DNA from: DAOMNN01 sp035443825
Lineage (GTDB): Bacteria > Pseudomonadota > Gammaproteobacteria > Burkholderiales > Rhodocyclaceae
NCBI GenBank assembly: GCA_035443825.1
Contig: DAOMNN010000006.1
Span: 1-64,000 of the forward strand
Direction of reading: 5' to 3'
Length of the DNA: 64,000 bases
Positions 51,527 through 61,125 of this stretch are shown here, one piece after another (within the stretch, counting starts at the first letter, position 1; each line of letters begins with the position of its first letter). The position numbers and the translations under genes are program-made. Under the pieces are notes generated by a model, which saw nothing but the letters and a program-made list of their open reading frames with translations, did not search any database and was not told the DNA's origin.

Positions 51527-54217
51527 ATGAAGAATGCCATGCCCCCAACCATTCATCGCTCCGATTACGCACCGCTTGCCTGGACCATCGAACGCGTCGA
51601 TCTGCATTTTCGTCTCGACCCCGAAGAAACGCTGGTCACCAGCACTCTGCGTTGCGTGCGCAACGTTGACGTGTCGGAGGCGCCGATAAGGCTGTTCGGT
51701 GACGGGCTGGAACTGGTCGGCCTCAGCGTGAATGGAGAGCGTGCCGACGAGGGGCAATGGCGGCGTACCGATGAGGGAATCGAAGTCGATGTGAAGGGTG
51801 ACGACGCCGATCTGGAGATCGTGACGCGCGTGAGTCCGCGCGCCAATACCTCCTTGTCCGGGTTGTATCTCTCCAGGGATGGTTTCTATACGCAGTGCGA
51901 GGCGGAAGGCTTCCGCCGGATCAGCTTCTTTCCCGACCGTCCCGATGTGATGGCACGCTACACGGTTACGCTCGAAGCCGACCGCGAGCGCTGCCCAGTG
52001 CTGCTGTCGAACGGCAACCTGATCGAGGAGGGGGAACTCGAGGACGGCCGGCACTTCGCGCGCTGGGAGGATCCCTTTCCCAAGCCATCGTATCTGTTCG
52101 CGCTCGTCGCTGCGGATCTGGTCGCCCTCGAGCGGCGCGTCCAGACCATGTCCGGACGCGAAGTCCTGCTGCAGGTGTGGGTGGAGGAAGGCAACCTGGA
52201 CCGTGCCGCCCACGCCATGGATGCGCTGGTTCATGCGATGAAGTGGGACGAGGCGACGTTCGGGCTCGAACTCGATCTGGAGCGCTTCATGATCGTCGCC
52301 GTGGGTGACTTCAACATGGGGGCGATGGAGAACAAGGGGCTCAACATCTTCAACGCGAAGTTCGTCCTTGCCCGGCCGGATACGGCGACGGACGTCGACT
52401 ACGAGCATATCGAGAGCGTCGTCGCACACGAGTATTTCCACAACTGGACCGGAAACAGGGTCACATGCCGCGACTGGTTCCAACTGACACTGAAGGAAGG
52501 GCTGACCGTCTTCCGCGACCAGCAATTCTCGGCCGACATGCTCGCCGCTGCCGCCGGCGAGCAGGGCGCGGATTCCGCCCGTGCGGTCAAGCGCATCGAG
52601 GATGTACGCGTCCTGCGCACCGCCCAGTTTCCGGAAGATGCCGGACCGATGGCGCACCCCATTCGCCCGGACAGCTATCAGGAAATCAACAATTTCTATA
52701 CCGCCACCGTCTATGAAAAGGGCGCTGAGGTCATTCGAATGCTTCACACGCTGCTGGGGCGCGAGGGGTTTCGCAACGGCATGGACCTGTATTTCAGCTA
52801 CTACGACGGCCGGGCGGTGACCTGCGACGACTTCGTCGAATGCATGGCCGAAGCGAACGGGCGCGATCTCGATCAGTTCATGCGCTGGTACGGTCAGGCC
52901 GGCACTCCCGTGATTGGGGCGTCGGGAAAATGGGTGGGCAGTGCCGGGATGTATGTGCTGACCTTGTCCCAGCACACCCGCCCCACGCCGGGGCAGAGCG
53001 ACAATCAACCTCTTCACATTCCGGTTGCGATCGGCTTGATCGGTCCGGACGGGGCAGACCTTCCCCTGCGTCTCGAAGGCGAAACACACGCCGGACCGAC
53101 GACGCGTCTGCTCGAATTGGTGGACGAGGAACACACTTTTCACTTCGTCGGCCTGCCGACGGAACCGGTACCATCGTTGCTGCGGGGATTCTCCGCGCCT
53201 GTGGTGCTCGAACTTGAGGAAAGCGACGAGCGGCTCGCCTTCCGCATGGCGCATGATTCCGATCCGTTCAATCGCTGGGATGCGGCGCAGCGCTATGCCG
53301 AACGCGTGGTGCTGACGCTCGCTTCCGACCTCACCGAAGGCGTCGAGGCCAAGGTGCCGGAAGCGTTCATGGCGGCTTTCCGGACATTGCTCATGAACGA
53401 TGCGCTGGATCCCGCCTTCCGCGCGCTGGCGGCTTCGCTTCCGAGCGAGGTCTACCTTCTGGAGCGGATGAAGCCGGCCGACCCGTTCGCGTTGCGCAAG
53501 GCACTCGTTCTTCTGATGGCGGAACTCGGCGGTGGTCTGGCCGATGAATGGCTCGAGTTGTACAAGTCGCTCGAGGTCCATGGTGCGTATCGCTATCATC
53601 CCGCCGATGCGGGGCGGCGTGCCCTGAGAAATCTGGCGCTTCGCTACCTGGTTTGCGGCGACGTCGACGATGGCGTGGCGCGTGCCGAGATGCAGTGCGA
53701 GTACGCTTCGAACATGACCGAGTGTCTCGGGGCACTGAGTGCGCTGGTGCTTGGCGGCAGCGCCACGGGCGAGCACGCCCTCGAGACCTTCTATTCGCGC
53801 TATCGCGACGACATGCTGGTGCTGGACAAGTGGTTTGCACTGCAGGCGATCAGATGGCGCCGCCGCGCGGACGAGCCTCCGGTAATCCAACGCGTGCGCG
53901 AGCTGCTTGATCATCCCGCCTTCTCGATAGCCAATCCGAACAAGGTGTACGCACTTCTTGGCAACTTCTTCAGGTCGAATCCAGCCGAGTTCCATGCCGC
54001 GGATGGAAGCGGTCACGCGTTCTGGGCGGAACAGATAATCGTACTCGATGCGCGCAATCCTCAGGTCGCGGCGCGTCTGGCCCGGACGTTGGAGAACTGG
54101 CGGCACTTCACGCCCGCGTTGCAGGAGTCCATCCGTGCGCGCCTGGTGCAGGTCAGCGAGGTTTCGACACTGTCGTCGGACGTGGCCGAAATTATCGAAA
54201 AGGCGCTTGCGGAGTGA
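51527..54217 (+). CDS. pepN: Aminopeptidase N (PepN), M1 family
   Basis: Zinc aminopeptidase of 896 aa. The exopeptidase motif is GAMEN and the zinc site HEYFHNW begins at His301 (HEYFH 301-305), followed by KEGLTVFRDQQFS, where the second zinc ligand glutamate lies. The C-terminal half is the helical DUF3458-type domain of PepN. The ATG at 51527 is the family start; the open frame begins far upstream inside the usp gene but only in translation noise. Length matches E. coli PepN (870 aa). Confidence 0.95.
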   Translation: MKNAMPPTIHRSDYAPLAWTIERVDLHFRLDPEETLVTSTLRCVRNVDVSEAPIRLFGDGLELVGLSVNGERADEGQWRRTDEGIEVDVKGDDADLEIVTRVSPRANTSLSGLYLSRDGFYTQCEAEGFRRISFFPDRPDVMARYTVTLEADRERCPVLLSNGNLIEEGELEDGRHFARWEDPFPKPSYLFALVAADLVALERRVQTMSGREVLLQVWVEEGNLDRAAHAMDALVHAMKWDEATFGLELDLERFMIVAVGDFNMGAMENKGLNIFNAKFVLARPDTATDVDYEHIESVVAHEYFHNWTGNRVTCRDWFQLTLKEGLTVFRDQQFSADMLAAAAGEQGADSARAVKRIEDVRVLRTAQFPEDAGPMAHPIRPDSYQEINNFYTATVYEKGAEVIRMLHTLLGREGFRNGMDLYFSYYDGRAVTCDDFVECMAEANGRDLDQFMRWYGQAGTPVIGASGKWVGSAGMYVLTLSQHTRPTPGQSDNQPLHIPVAIGLIGPDGADLPLRLEGETHAGPTTRLLELVDEEHTFHFVGLPTEPVPSLLRGFSAPVVLELEESDERLAFRMAHDSDPFNRWDAAQRYAERVVLTLASDLTEGVEAKVPEAFMAAFRTLLMNDALDPAFRALAASLPSEVYLLERMKPADPFALRKALVLLMAELGGGLADEWLELYKSLEVHGAYRYHPADAGRRALRNLALRYLVCGDVDDGVARAEMQCEYASNMTECLGALSALVLGGSATGEHALETFYSRYRDDMLVLDKWFALQAIRWRRRADEPPVIQRVRELLDHPAFSIANPNKVYALLGNFFRSNPAEFHAADGSGHAFWAEQIIVLDARNPQVAARLARTLENWRHFTPALQESIRARLVQVSEVSTLSSDVAEIIEKALAE

Positions 54218-54340
54218 CCGTATCGGACCGCGATCGGGCTCGATTCGCCCGGCTGATTGACTCCCAACGACAGTGGACGGGGCGGGCGCATTTGGCGTAC
54301 CCGGCCATGGCAGCAGGTGACGCGATGTGCGGACCCCCCG

Positions 54341-54958
54341 TCAGCTCACGGCCTTCATGATCAGCGGGACGAGTGCCTCGGGCAGCTTGATTCGGCCCTG
54401 AAGCACGAAACTGCGTCCCTGGTCGGACATTTTCTTCCAGGTCTTGTGGATGATCTCGATCCACTTCGCGTCGTCGTATTCGGGGTGCTGGGCGGCGAAG
54501 CCTGAAAGGTAGTGTTCCATGAAGACCAGATCGATCACATCCTCCAGCAACTGCGTGTCCGCATTGACCTTGAGCCCTCTCTTGCCAATGGCGGTCTTGA
54601 CTCGCTCGATCATCTCTTCGTCGTAGCCGGCCTCGTGCATGAGCCGTCCGGCGGTTTCGGCATGAAACTTGTAGAGCCCGGTTCGCCATTGCAGGTAGCC
54701 CTGACGATCCATCGGATAGGTGTTGCGAGGGGTTTTCCAGCGCTGGATGTGCTGCGCACGCACCGCCAGCCGGACCGATTCCGGTGCATCTGGCGCGAAT
54801 CGGTCGAGCATCTCGCTCATGCGCTGCGCGTACAACAGTTCCTTCGGCATGCTCTTGCCGTCGACCATCTCCTGATTGGGGTCTTCGGCGTTGGCCGCAT
54901 CGAAGGCCGCTATGGCCGCATCGAAGCGGCTTCTGTCCTTGATCACGGGTGTCTCCAT
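54341..54958 (-). CDS. DUF4202 family protein
   Basis: Soluble protein of 205 aa with the family parts FDAAIAAFDAANAEDPN, QHIQRWKTPRNTYPMDRQGYLQWR and RVKTAIGKRGLK, ending with the D-x-V-x-L-V-F-M-E-H helix. Histidine and acidic clusters recall HD-type hydrolases, but a catalytic role is not proven. The start (METPVIK) matches relatives. Single gene. Confidence 0.85.
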   Translation of the reverse strand: METPVIKDRSRFDAAIAAFDAANAEDPNQEMVDGKSMPKELLYAQRMSEMLDRFAPDAPESVRLAVRAQHIQRWKTPRNTYPMDRQGYLQWRTGLYKFHAETAGRLMHEAGYDEEMIERVKTAIGKRGLKVNADTQLLEDVIDLVFMEHYLSGFAAQHPEYDDAKWIEIIHKTWKKMSDQGRSFVLQGRIKLPEALVPLIMKAVS

Positions 54959-55079
54959 GTGGGCTGTGAATCCTCTCTCCGGACCGACCACTTCGCGTCG
55001 GGGCCGGAACGAAAATGACCGGCCTCGATGCCTTGCTGCCGCCGTACGCCTGGGCTGGTGCTGCGGGGCACGGTCCGAT

Positions 55080-55532
55080 TCAGGTCGCGATGTCACCCGA
55101 GATGTAGTTTGCAAGGTGCTGAATCGTGGCCTCCTGTTCCTGCATCACCGCCTTGACGACGTCGCCAATGGTTATGATGCCGACGACCTTCCCGTCGTCA
55201 ACGACCGGCAGGTGGCGGAAGCGCTTGTTCGTCATCGTATTCATTACCGCGGTGATCTGGTCTGACGGGGTAATCGTCTGAACCTTGGTCGTCATCAGTT
55301 CCCCAACGGACACGTTGCGCGAACTCAGACCCTTGAGGACGATCTTTCGCGCGTAGTCGCGCTCGGTGAAAATGCCGACCAACTGATCATGATCGATGAC
55401 GAGCACCCCGCCGATGTCATGCTCCGCCATCAGCGCGAGCGCATCGAAAACACTGCTGTCAGGTCTTACCGAGTAGGTTTTGTAACCCTTCTGATCCAGG
55501 ACCTGTTTGACGGAAACGACAATCGCTGTCAT
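55080..55532 (-). CDS. CBS-domain protein
   Basis: Protein of 150 aa consisting of two CBS motifs (about 10-70 and 78-140), such as IGGVLVIDHDQLVGIFTERDYARKIVLKG and FRHLPVVDDGKVVGIITIGDVV. These pairs bind adenosine nucleotides and act as energy sensors. The AGGAAGAG site precedes the ATG at 55532. No partner domain is fused. It is similar in size to hypoxia-response CBS proteins. Confidence 0.9.
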   Translation of the reverse strand: MTAIVVSVKQVLDQKGYKTYSVRPDSSVFDALALMAEHDIGGVLVIDHDQLVGIFTERDYARKIVLKGLSSRNVSVGELMTTKVQTITPSDQITAVMNTMTNKRFRHLPVVDDGKVVGIITIGDVVKAVMQEQEATIQHLANYISGDIAT

Positions 55533-55578
55533 ATCGGCATCTCTTCCTATTCTGTTCTTCGTGTGGCGCATTCTCTCA

Positions 55579-55612
55579 CAGCCTCGGGACTGTCCGGACA
55601 GTCCCGAGGCTG
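55579..55612. repeat. 34-bp perfect palindrome near the CBS and panC genes
   Basis: CAGCCTCGGGACTGTCC and GGACAGTCCCGAGGCTG are exact reverse complements, joined directly without a loop. It lies between panC (ending at 55662 on the minus strand) and the CBS gene. As a terminator it would need a loop inside the stem; T residues follow on the plus side (ATTTGTTT). It may instead be a binding site. Confidence 0.75.
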
Positions 55613-55661
55613 ATTTGTTTGACACGGATCAAACGGATTGTTCCCGTGCAAAGGCGCCGGC

Positions 55662-56489
55662 TCAGATCTCGAGATTATCGATCAGACGGGTCCTACCGAG
55701 CCGGGCCGCCGCCAGCACGACAAGCGGATCGTCTTCCTGGGAAGGGGGCTGCAAGTCGGCACGGCGGCGCACAGCAATGTAGTCCGGCACCCAGCCATGC
55801 GCCTCGAGTGCTGCCATGGCATCCGTCTCGAGCTTGAGAAAGTCGTGATCTCCGCCACGCACCGCATCGCAGACCCGGGTGAGTTCGCGGAACAGTCTCG
55901 GAGCCTCGGCCCGCTCCTCCGGGGATAGATAACCGTTGCGGGAGGACAGCGCAAGGCCATCCTCCGCACGCACGGTCTCGCCGGGCAGGACCTCGACCGG
56001 CAGGGCGAGCTGGCGCACCATGTTGGACAGCACCATAAGCTGCTGGTAATCCTTTTTGCCGAACAGCGCCATATCGGGCTGGACGATGTTCAGCAGCTTG
56101 AGCACCACCGTAGCGACCCCGCGGAAATGCCCGGGCCGGAATTCGCCTTCCAGGATCGAAATCTGGGCCGGAGCCGGATCGACGTGGTAGTTCTGGGGCT
56201 CGGGATACATCAGACGCTCGTCGGGTGCGAACAGATGTGCAACCCCGGCGGCTTCGAGCTTCTCGCAGTCGGCGTCCAGGGTGCGCGGATACTTGGTGAA
56301 GTCCTCGCCGGGTCCGAACTGCAGTCGATTCACGAATATGCTCGCAATCACCGCGTCCGCACTCGTGCCGGCCTGGCGCATCAGCGTGATGTGTCCGGCG
56401 TGAAGGTTCCCCATGGTCGGCACGAAGGCAATCTTGCCGGCTCGTGCGCGTGCCGCACGGATGCTGTCGATCGAGGTGTGTATCTGCAT
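55662..56489 (-). CDS. panC: Pantothenate synthetase PanC
   Basis: Last step of pantothenate synthesis, 275 aa. Nucleotidyltransferase motif PTMGNLHAGH near residues 24-33, MALFGKKDYQQLMVLSNMV and SSRNGYLSPEER are typical. It lies 36 bp after panB. Confidence 0.96.
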   Translation of the reverse strand: MQIHTSIDSIRAARARAGKIAFVPTMGNLHAGHITLMRQAGTSADAVIASIFVNRLQFGPGEDFTKYPRTLDADCEKLEAAGVAHLFAPDERLMYPEPQNYHVDPAPAQISILEGEFRPGHFRGVATVVLKLLNIVQPDMALFGKKDYQQLMVLSNMVRQLALPVEVLPGETVRAEDGLALSSRNGYLSPEERAEAPRLFRELTRVCDAVRGGDHDFLKLETDAMAALEAHGWVPDYIAVRRRADLQPPSQEDDPLVVLAAARLGRTRLIDNLEI

Positions 56490-56525
56490 GTCGTGTTTCC
56501 GGATACGGAAAAGAAGAAGCTCGTA

Positions 56526-57341
56526 TCAGTAGCAGTGTTCGGCGGCAGGGAAACTGCCGTCCCGTACCGCATCGACGTAGCGGCCGACTGCCTCGTCGAT
56601 GCTCGCCGCGCCTTCCATGAAGTTCTTGACGAAGCGTGCCTTGTGTCCCGGAAATACACCGATCATGTCGTGCAGGACGAGAACCTGGCCATCGCAGTCG
56701 CGACCTGCGCCGATGCCGATGGTGGCCATCGATGTCAGGCTTGCAGTGATCTCGGTGGCAACGGCGGCCGGGATCATCTCGAGGACCATCATGGCCGCAC
56801 CGGCCTGTTCCAGTGCGAGTGCATCTGCCTTGAGCCGGGCGGCGCCGCTCTCGCTGCGGCCCTGCACGCGATAGCCCCCAAGCTGATGCACCGACTGGGG
56901 CGTCAAGCCGATGTGGGCGCAGACGGGTACGCCGCGCTCGACCAGGAAGTGGATGGTGTCGGCGATATGGATGCCGCCTTCGAGCTTGACCATCTGTGCG
57001 CCTGCCGCCATGAGGCGGGCGGCATTGCGCATGGCCTGTTCGGCATTTTCCTGGTAGCTTCCGAAAGGCATGTCTGCGATCAGAAAGGGTCGGTTGCACC
57101 CGCGTGCGACACATTCGGTGTGGTAGATCATGTGATCCACGGTTACGGGCAAGGTGGATTTCTGCCCCTGAAGCACGTTGCCCAGCGAATCGCCGACCAG
57201 AAGGACGTCTACCCCGGCGCGTTCGAGCAGCGCCGCGAAGCTTGCGTCGTAGCAGGTGAGCATTGCGATCTTGCGATGCTCGGCCCGCATCTTGCCCAGT
57301 TCGAAGAGGGTTACCGGTTTGTTGTCTTGCAAATAGTTCAT
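56526..57341 (-). CDS. panB: Ketopantoate hydroxymethyltransferase PanB
   Basis: Enzyme of 271 aa making ketopantoate from ketoisovalerate and methylene-tetrahydrofolate. The metal aspartates lie in VLLVGDSLGNVLQG and in the ADMPFGSY segment, with GGYRVQGR later. First gene of panBC. Confidence 0.96.
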   Translation of the reverse strand: MNYLQDNKPVTLFELGKMRAEHRKIAMLTCYDASFAALLERAGVDVLLVGDSLGNVLQGQKSTLPVTVDHMIYHTECVARGCNRPFLIADMPFGSYQENAEQAMRNAARLMAAGAQMVKLEGGIHIADTIHFLVERGVPVCAHIGLTPQSVHQLGGYRVQGRSESGAARLKADALALEQAGAAMMVLEMIPAAVATEITASLTSMATIGIGAGRDCDGQVLVLHDMIGVFPGHKARFVKNFMEGAASIDEAVGRYVDAVRDGSFPAAEHCY

Positions 57342-57513
57342 TGCTTGCTCCTGGCCCGGATTTCCTGTCCATTCACGCTTGGAGCGCGATGATCGAGGCT
57401 TGCCTGGGAGTCGTCTGTCGCGGTGTCCGGGCTGTTCGAGGCGGCAGTGTTTCGCAAAACGCTGCCCTGCACAAGCCTCATTTCACGATTATCGGTCGAT
57501 CGGTGATGCGCGT

Positions 57514-58158
57514 TCAGGCCGCGTAGCCGAAGAACTCCCTGTAACTGCGCATGTTCCGCAGGCGTTCGAGCAGCAGGTCGAAGTCGTCGTCCAGATCGAC
57601 GGGATTGAGCACTTCGGCATCGACGATAAACAGAGGAGCCGCATCGTACTCATAGAAAAAGCGCGCGTAACGTTCGGCGACGCGCTCGAGATAGCTCTCG
57701 GTGATGCGGCGCTCGGCTTCCATGCCACGCTGATGCACTCGCCCGATCAATGTTTCGGGCTTCGCCTGCAGGTAGATGACGAGATCCGGTTTGCGCGTGT
57801 GGATCGGTTTCATGGATTCGAAGATTCGCTGGTAAAGCCGCAGTTCGTCGGACGGCAGATTGAGCGATGCGAACAACGGATCCTTGTCGAGGATGAAATC
57901 GGACACGAGGCGCCTGTCCATAGCCGCCCCTTCTGCCCCGAGCAGGGCGAGCTGGTCGATACGCTGGAACAGGAAGGAGATCTGCGTGGCCAGAGCCCAG
58001 CGATCGAGGTTCTGGTAGAAGCGACCCAGAAACTCGTTGCACTCCGGCTGTTCGAAGACGGTGTCGGCATCGAGCCGTTCTGCGAGCCGTCTCGCCAGCG
58101 AAGTCTTGCCGGCGCCGATAGGCCCTTCGACGACGATGTATTGCGCCTTGTCTAGCAT
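57514..58158 (-). CDS. Deoxynucleoside kinase (dAK/dGK type)
   Basis: Kinase of 214 aa phosphorylating deoxynucleosides for salvage. P-loop GPIGAGKTS at residues 12-20, a DRRLVSDF (DRS-like) substrate region and the lid RRITESYLERV. The ATG at 58158 is the family start. Gene order folK-dnk-panB is common in betaproteobacteria. Confidence 0.85.
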   Translation of the reverse strand: MLDKAQYIVVEGPIGAGKTSLARRLAERLDADTVFEQPECNEFLGRFYQNLDRWALATQISFLFQRIDQLALLGAEGAAMDRRLVSDFILDKDPLFASLNLPSDELRLYQRIFESMKPIHTRKPDLVIYLQAKPETLIGRVHQRGMEAERRITESYLERVAERYARFFYEYDAAPLFIVDAEVLNPVDLDDDFDLLLERLRNMRSYREFFGYAA

Positions 58159-58246
58159 GGGGGATGGAGGGATCCGTTGTGCGCCATGGTGTCCGGTCAC
58201 TATACACATTGAGGGCCACAACTCGTCAAGCCCGGTGACTGTGGCC

Positions 58247-58750
58247 CTAGAGTCGCGTCACCAATTGGTCGGACACGCGTGGCAGCAGCGCCGACACGCG
58301 TCCATGGCCGGGGATTTCGGCGTCCGGTGCAATCTCGGCCAGGGGTACGAGCACGAAGGCCCGTCGATGCATGCGTGGATGCGGCACCTGCAGCCTTGGC
58401 GTGTCGATCACGGCGTCGGCGTACAGGAGCAGGTCGAGATCGAGCGTTCTGGGTGCCCGGTGCGACTGTCGCGTACGTCCCGCCGTGATCTCGATCTCGA
58501 GCAAGGCCTCGAGCAGATCCTCTGCAGGCATGTCCGTAGCGAGTTCGACGACTGCGTTGATGTAGTCCGGCTGCCCACGGACACCGATCGGATCGGTGCG
58601 ATACAAGGATGAACGCCGAACGACGCTTGTGCCCGGAAGTCGGCCGATGGCGTCGAGTGCGTGATGATATGCCGAAACCGGGTCACCAAGATTCGCGCCG
58701 AATGCCACGAATGCCCGGACCTTCCTGCTGTGCACAGGGGAAGCGGTCAT
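58247..58750 (-). CDS. folK: 2-Amino-4-hydroxy-6-hydroxymethyldihydropteridine diphosphokinase
   Basis: FolK of 167 aa from folate synthesis. FVAFGANLGDP at the start, SSLYRTDPIGVRGQPDYINAVVE and RAPRTLDLDLLLYAD are family hallmarks. The ATG overlaps the stop codon of pcnB (ATGA). Confidence 0.95.
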   Translation of the reverse strand: MTASPVHSRKVRAFVAFGANLGDPVSAYHHALDAIGRLPGTSVVRRSSLYRTDPIGVRGQPDYINAVVELATDMPAEDLLEALLEIEITAGRTRQSHRAPRTLDLDLLLYADAVIDTPRLQVPHPRMHRRAFVLVPLAEIAPDAEIPGHGRVSALLPRVSDQLVTRL

Positions 58751-60102
58751 GCCGTATCGGACTCTGGCGCGTGTTCGGTGGTTGCGGCAGGTTTGCGGCG
58801 ACGTCTGCGCTTCCTTGCCGGCGCATCGGAAGCAGGCGCCTGCTTCATGAGCGCTTCGCGGTCGTCGTTTCCGGCGTGGGCGAAGCGCTGCCACCAATCG
58901 ACGAGCGCCATCTCGATCTCTCCAGACTCGGCGCGCAGTTTCAGGAAATCCCAGGCGGCGCGATAGCGCGGCTGCTCGATCAGGCGCCACGGCGACTTGC
59001 CGGCGCGCTTCTCGAAGCGCGGCTGCAGCGCCCATATTTCCTTGATATCCCCGGCGATGCGGCGCGTGATCGCAAGCTTCGTGGCCTGTGAGTCGAGCAC
59101 GTCGTCCATCGCAGCGAACAGTGCCGGCTGGTTATCCTCGCCGTCCCGCTTGCGTGTCTCCCACGTCGCAAGGACCTCATGCCAGAGAAGCGTCGCGAAC
59201 AGGAATCCGGGCGACACCGATTTGTCCTGCCGCACTCGCTCGTCGGTGTTCTCGAGCGACAACCACACGAAGCGCTCGCCCATGGGCTGCTCGAGAATGA
59301 CGTCGAGAAGCGGGAGGAGACCGTGGTGCAGCCCTTCTTCCCGCAGCTGCGTCAGGCACCGGACGGCATAGCCCGAAAACAGCAGTTTGAGCATTTCGTC
59401 GAAAAGCCGTGCGGCAGGGACGTTCTCGAGAAGGATCGCCATCTCGCGAATCGGATGCCGCGCTTCGGGATCTATGCTCAGCCCCAGTTTCGCGCCAAGG
59501 CGTACTGCACGCAGCATTCGCACCGGATCTTCGCGGTAACGCGCACGCGCGTCGCCAATGATGCGCAGCGTCTTCTGGCGGATGTCGGCCACACCGTGGT
59601 GATAGTCGACGATGGTTTCGGTGGTCGGGTCGTAGTACAGTGCGTTGACCGTGAAGTCGCGCCGGGTGGCGTCTTCGGCCTGAGTGCCGTACACGTTGTC
59701 GCGCAGCACACGCCCGTGGGCATCGGTCTGGGCGGCTTCGGCGTCGTGGCTTGCGCGAAACGTGGAGACTTCCATGGTCTCGCGACCGCTCATGACATGC
59801 ACGATCTTGAAACGCCTGCCGATGATTCGCGAACGGCGGAAAAGTGCGCGCACCTGTTCGGGCGTGGCGCTGGTCGCAATGTCATAGTCCTTGGGGGGGT
59901 GACCGCTCAACAGGTCGCGAACCGCGCCTCCGACGATGAACGCCGCATGGCCGTTCTCCTGAAGCACCGAGCACACCTTGCATGCGGCCGAGGACAACTG
60001 TTCGCGTCGGATTCCGTGCTGGGCCAGCGGAATCAGTGCGGGTTCGGTTCGGGGGCCCGGTCCGGCGCGACGAAAAACCTTGCGTAGCAGCTTGCGGATC
60101 AT
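58747..60102 (-). CDS. pcnB: Poly(A) polymerase I PcnB
   Basis: Nucleotidyltransferase of 451 aa that adds poly(A) tails to RNA for decay. GGAVRDLL with the following DYDIATSATPEQV carries the catalytic aspartates, and the C-terminus has a basic arginine-rich tail (RKRRRRRKP). ATG at 60102 (MIRKLLRK) is preferred over the ATG 12 codons upstream. Between it and the HAD gene sits the MITE-like element. Confidence 0.94.
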   Translation of the reverse strand: MIRKLLRKVFRRAGPGPRTEPALIPLAQHGIRREQLSSAACKVCSVLQENGHAAFIVGGAVRDLLSGHPPKDYDIATSATPEQVRALFRRSRIIGRRFKIVHVMSGRETMEVSTFRASHDAEAAQTDAHGRVLRDNVYGTQAEDATRRDFTVNALYYDPTTETIVDYHHGVADIRQKTLRIIGDARARYREDPVRMLRAVRLGAKLGLSIDPEARHPIREMAILLENVPAARLFDEMLKLLFSGYAVRCLTQLREEGLHHGLLPLLDVILEQPMGERFVWLSLENTDERVRQDKSVSPGFLFATLLWHEVLATWETRKRDGEDNQPALFAAMDDVLDSQATKLAITRRIAGDIKEIWALQPRFEKRAGKSPWRLIEQPRYRAAWDFLKLRAESGEIEMALVDWWQRFAHAGNDDREALMKQAPASDAPARKRRRRRKPAATTEHAPESDTA

Positions 60103-60158
60103 CGGGGCAAGAATCCAAGCATCAACATAAGCGCGCAATAATAACTGATGCGCCGCCT

Positions 60159-60322
60159 AGGAGGCTGTCGGACTTGAGCGATCGTCACGAGCCGAGTGGG
60201 AAAGCGAGGACAGATCCGACCGTTTTTGAGGCGCATAGTGGTTCTATGCAACGAAAAAACGGTCGGATATGGACCGCGTTCCCACTGGCGAAGTAGATCA
60301 GTCTCAAGTCCGACAGCCTCCT
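60159..60322. mobile_element. MITE-like element with perfect 20-bp terminal inverted repeats
   Basis: The 164-bp element has identical ends: AGGAGGCTGTCGGACTTGAG at 60159-60178 and its reverse complement at 60303-60322. Inside, GTGGGAA/TTCCCAC and ATCCGACCGTTTTT/AAAAACGGTCGGAT continue the symmetry, and a small GCATAG/CTATGC stem is at the centre. It has no coding capacity and no clear target duplication. A diverged relative lacking the centre is at 27501-27608. Confidence 0.85.
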
Positions 60323-60436
60323 GCGGTGAGCAACGGATGGCCTGATCGACACTGCGCCTGGTCACATCCGACGGTCTGTGGGCGACGGCCCGCGCAAAGG
60401 AGGCGGATCCAGCGCGAGCGTGCCGTATCCGAGCTG

Positions 60437-61099
60437 TCAGCGCAGGGACATGACGGGCCAGCCGTGTGAAAGTGCATGTGCCCGGAGCCGCTCGTCGGGA
60501 TCCACGGCGACGGGGTCGGAGACCCGCTGCAGCAGGGGAAGATCGTTGTGGGAATCGCTGTAGAACCAGCTTCGATCGAAGCTGCCCCAGTGCAGACCCA
60601 TGGATTCGAGCCACGCGTCCACCCGTCCGATCTTGCCCGCCTTGAAGGCCGGCAAGCCACGCGGCTTTCCGGTAAAGGCGCCGTTCTCCTGTGCGGCGAT
60701 CGTCGCGACGAGATGGGGAATGCCGAGTTCGCGGGCGATCGGGCCGGTTACGAAACTGTTTGTCGCCGTGACCACGGCCACGGTCGCGCCCTGTTCGGTG
60801 TGTTGGTGTACCAGCGCCCGTGCGCTGTCGGTGATCATCGGGCGAATGACGCTTTCCATGAACTCGTGGTGCCACACATCGAGTTGCTCGCGAGGGTGGC
60901 GTGCGAGCGGGGCGAGCTGGAAGTCGAGAAACTCGAAGATGTCCAGCGTGCCGGCCTTGTATTGCTCGAAAAAGGCCGCGTTTCTGGCTTCGTAGAGCTC
61001 TTGGTCGAGTACGTTTTTGGAGATCAGAAACCGTGCCCACTCGAAGTCCGAGTCGCCATCGAGAAGGGTGTTGTCGAGATCGAATAATACGAGTTCCAC
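60437..61099 (-). CDS. HAD-IB family hydrolase, SerB-like
   Basis: Hydrolase of 220 aa with motif I DLDNTLLDGDSD (nucleophile Asp7, general acid Asp9), motif II VVTATN and the motif SDSHNDLPLL near the end. The cap insert lies between about residues 20 and 95. It resembles phosphoserine-phosphatase-like HAD enzymes; the substrate is not certain. GTG at 61099 is the preferred start because AAGGA precedes it at the right distance. Confidence 0.85.
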   Translation of the reverse strand: MELVLFDLDNTLLDGDSDFEWARFLISKNVLDQELYEARNAAFFEQYKAGTLDIFEFLDFQLAPLARHPREQLDVWHHEFMESVIRPMITDSARALVHQHTEQGATVAVVTATNSFVTGPIARELGIPHLVATIAAQENGAFTGKPRGLPAFKAGKIGRVDAWLESMGLHWGSFDRSWFYSDSHNDLPLLQRVSDPVAVDPDERLRAHALSHGWPVMSLR

Positions 61100-61125
61100 A
61101 GGGGGTCCTTGCAGTGCGTGCGGGT

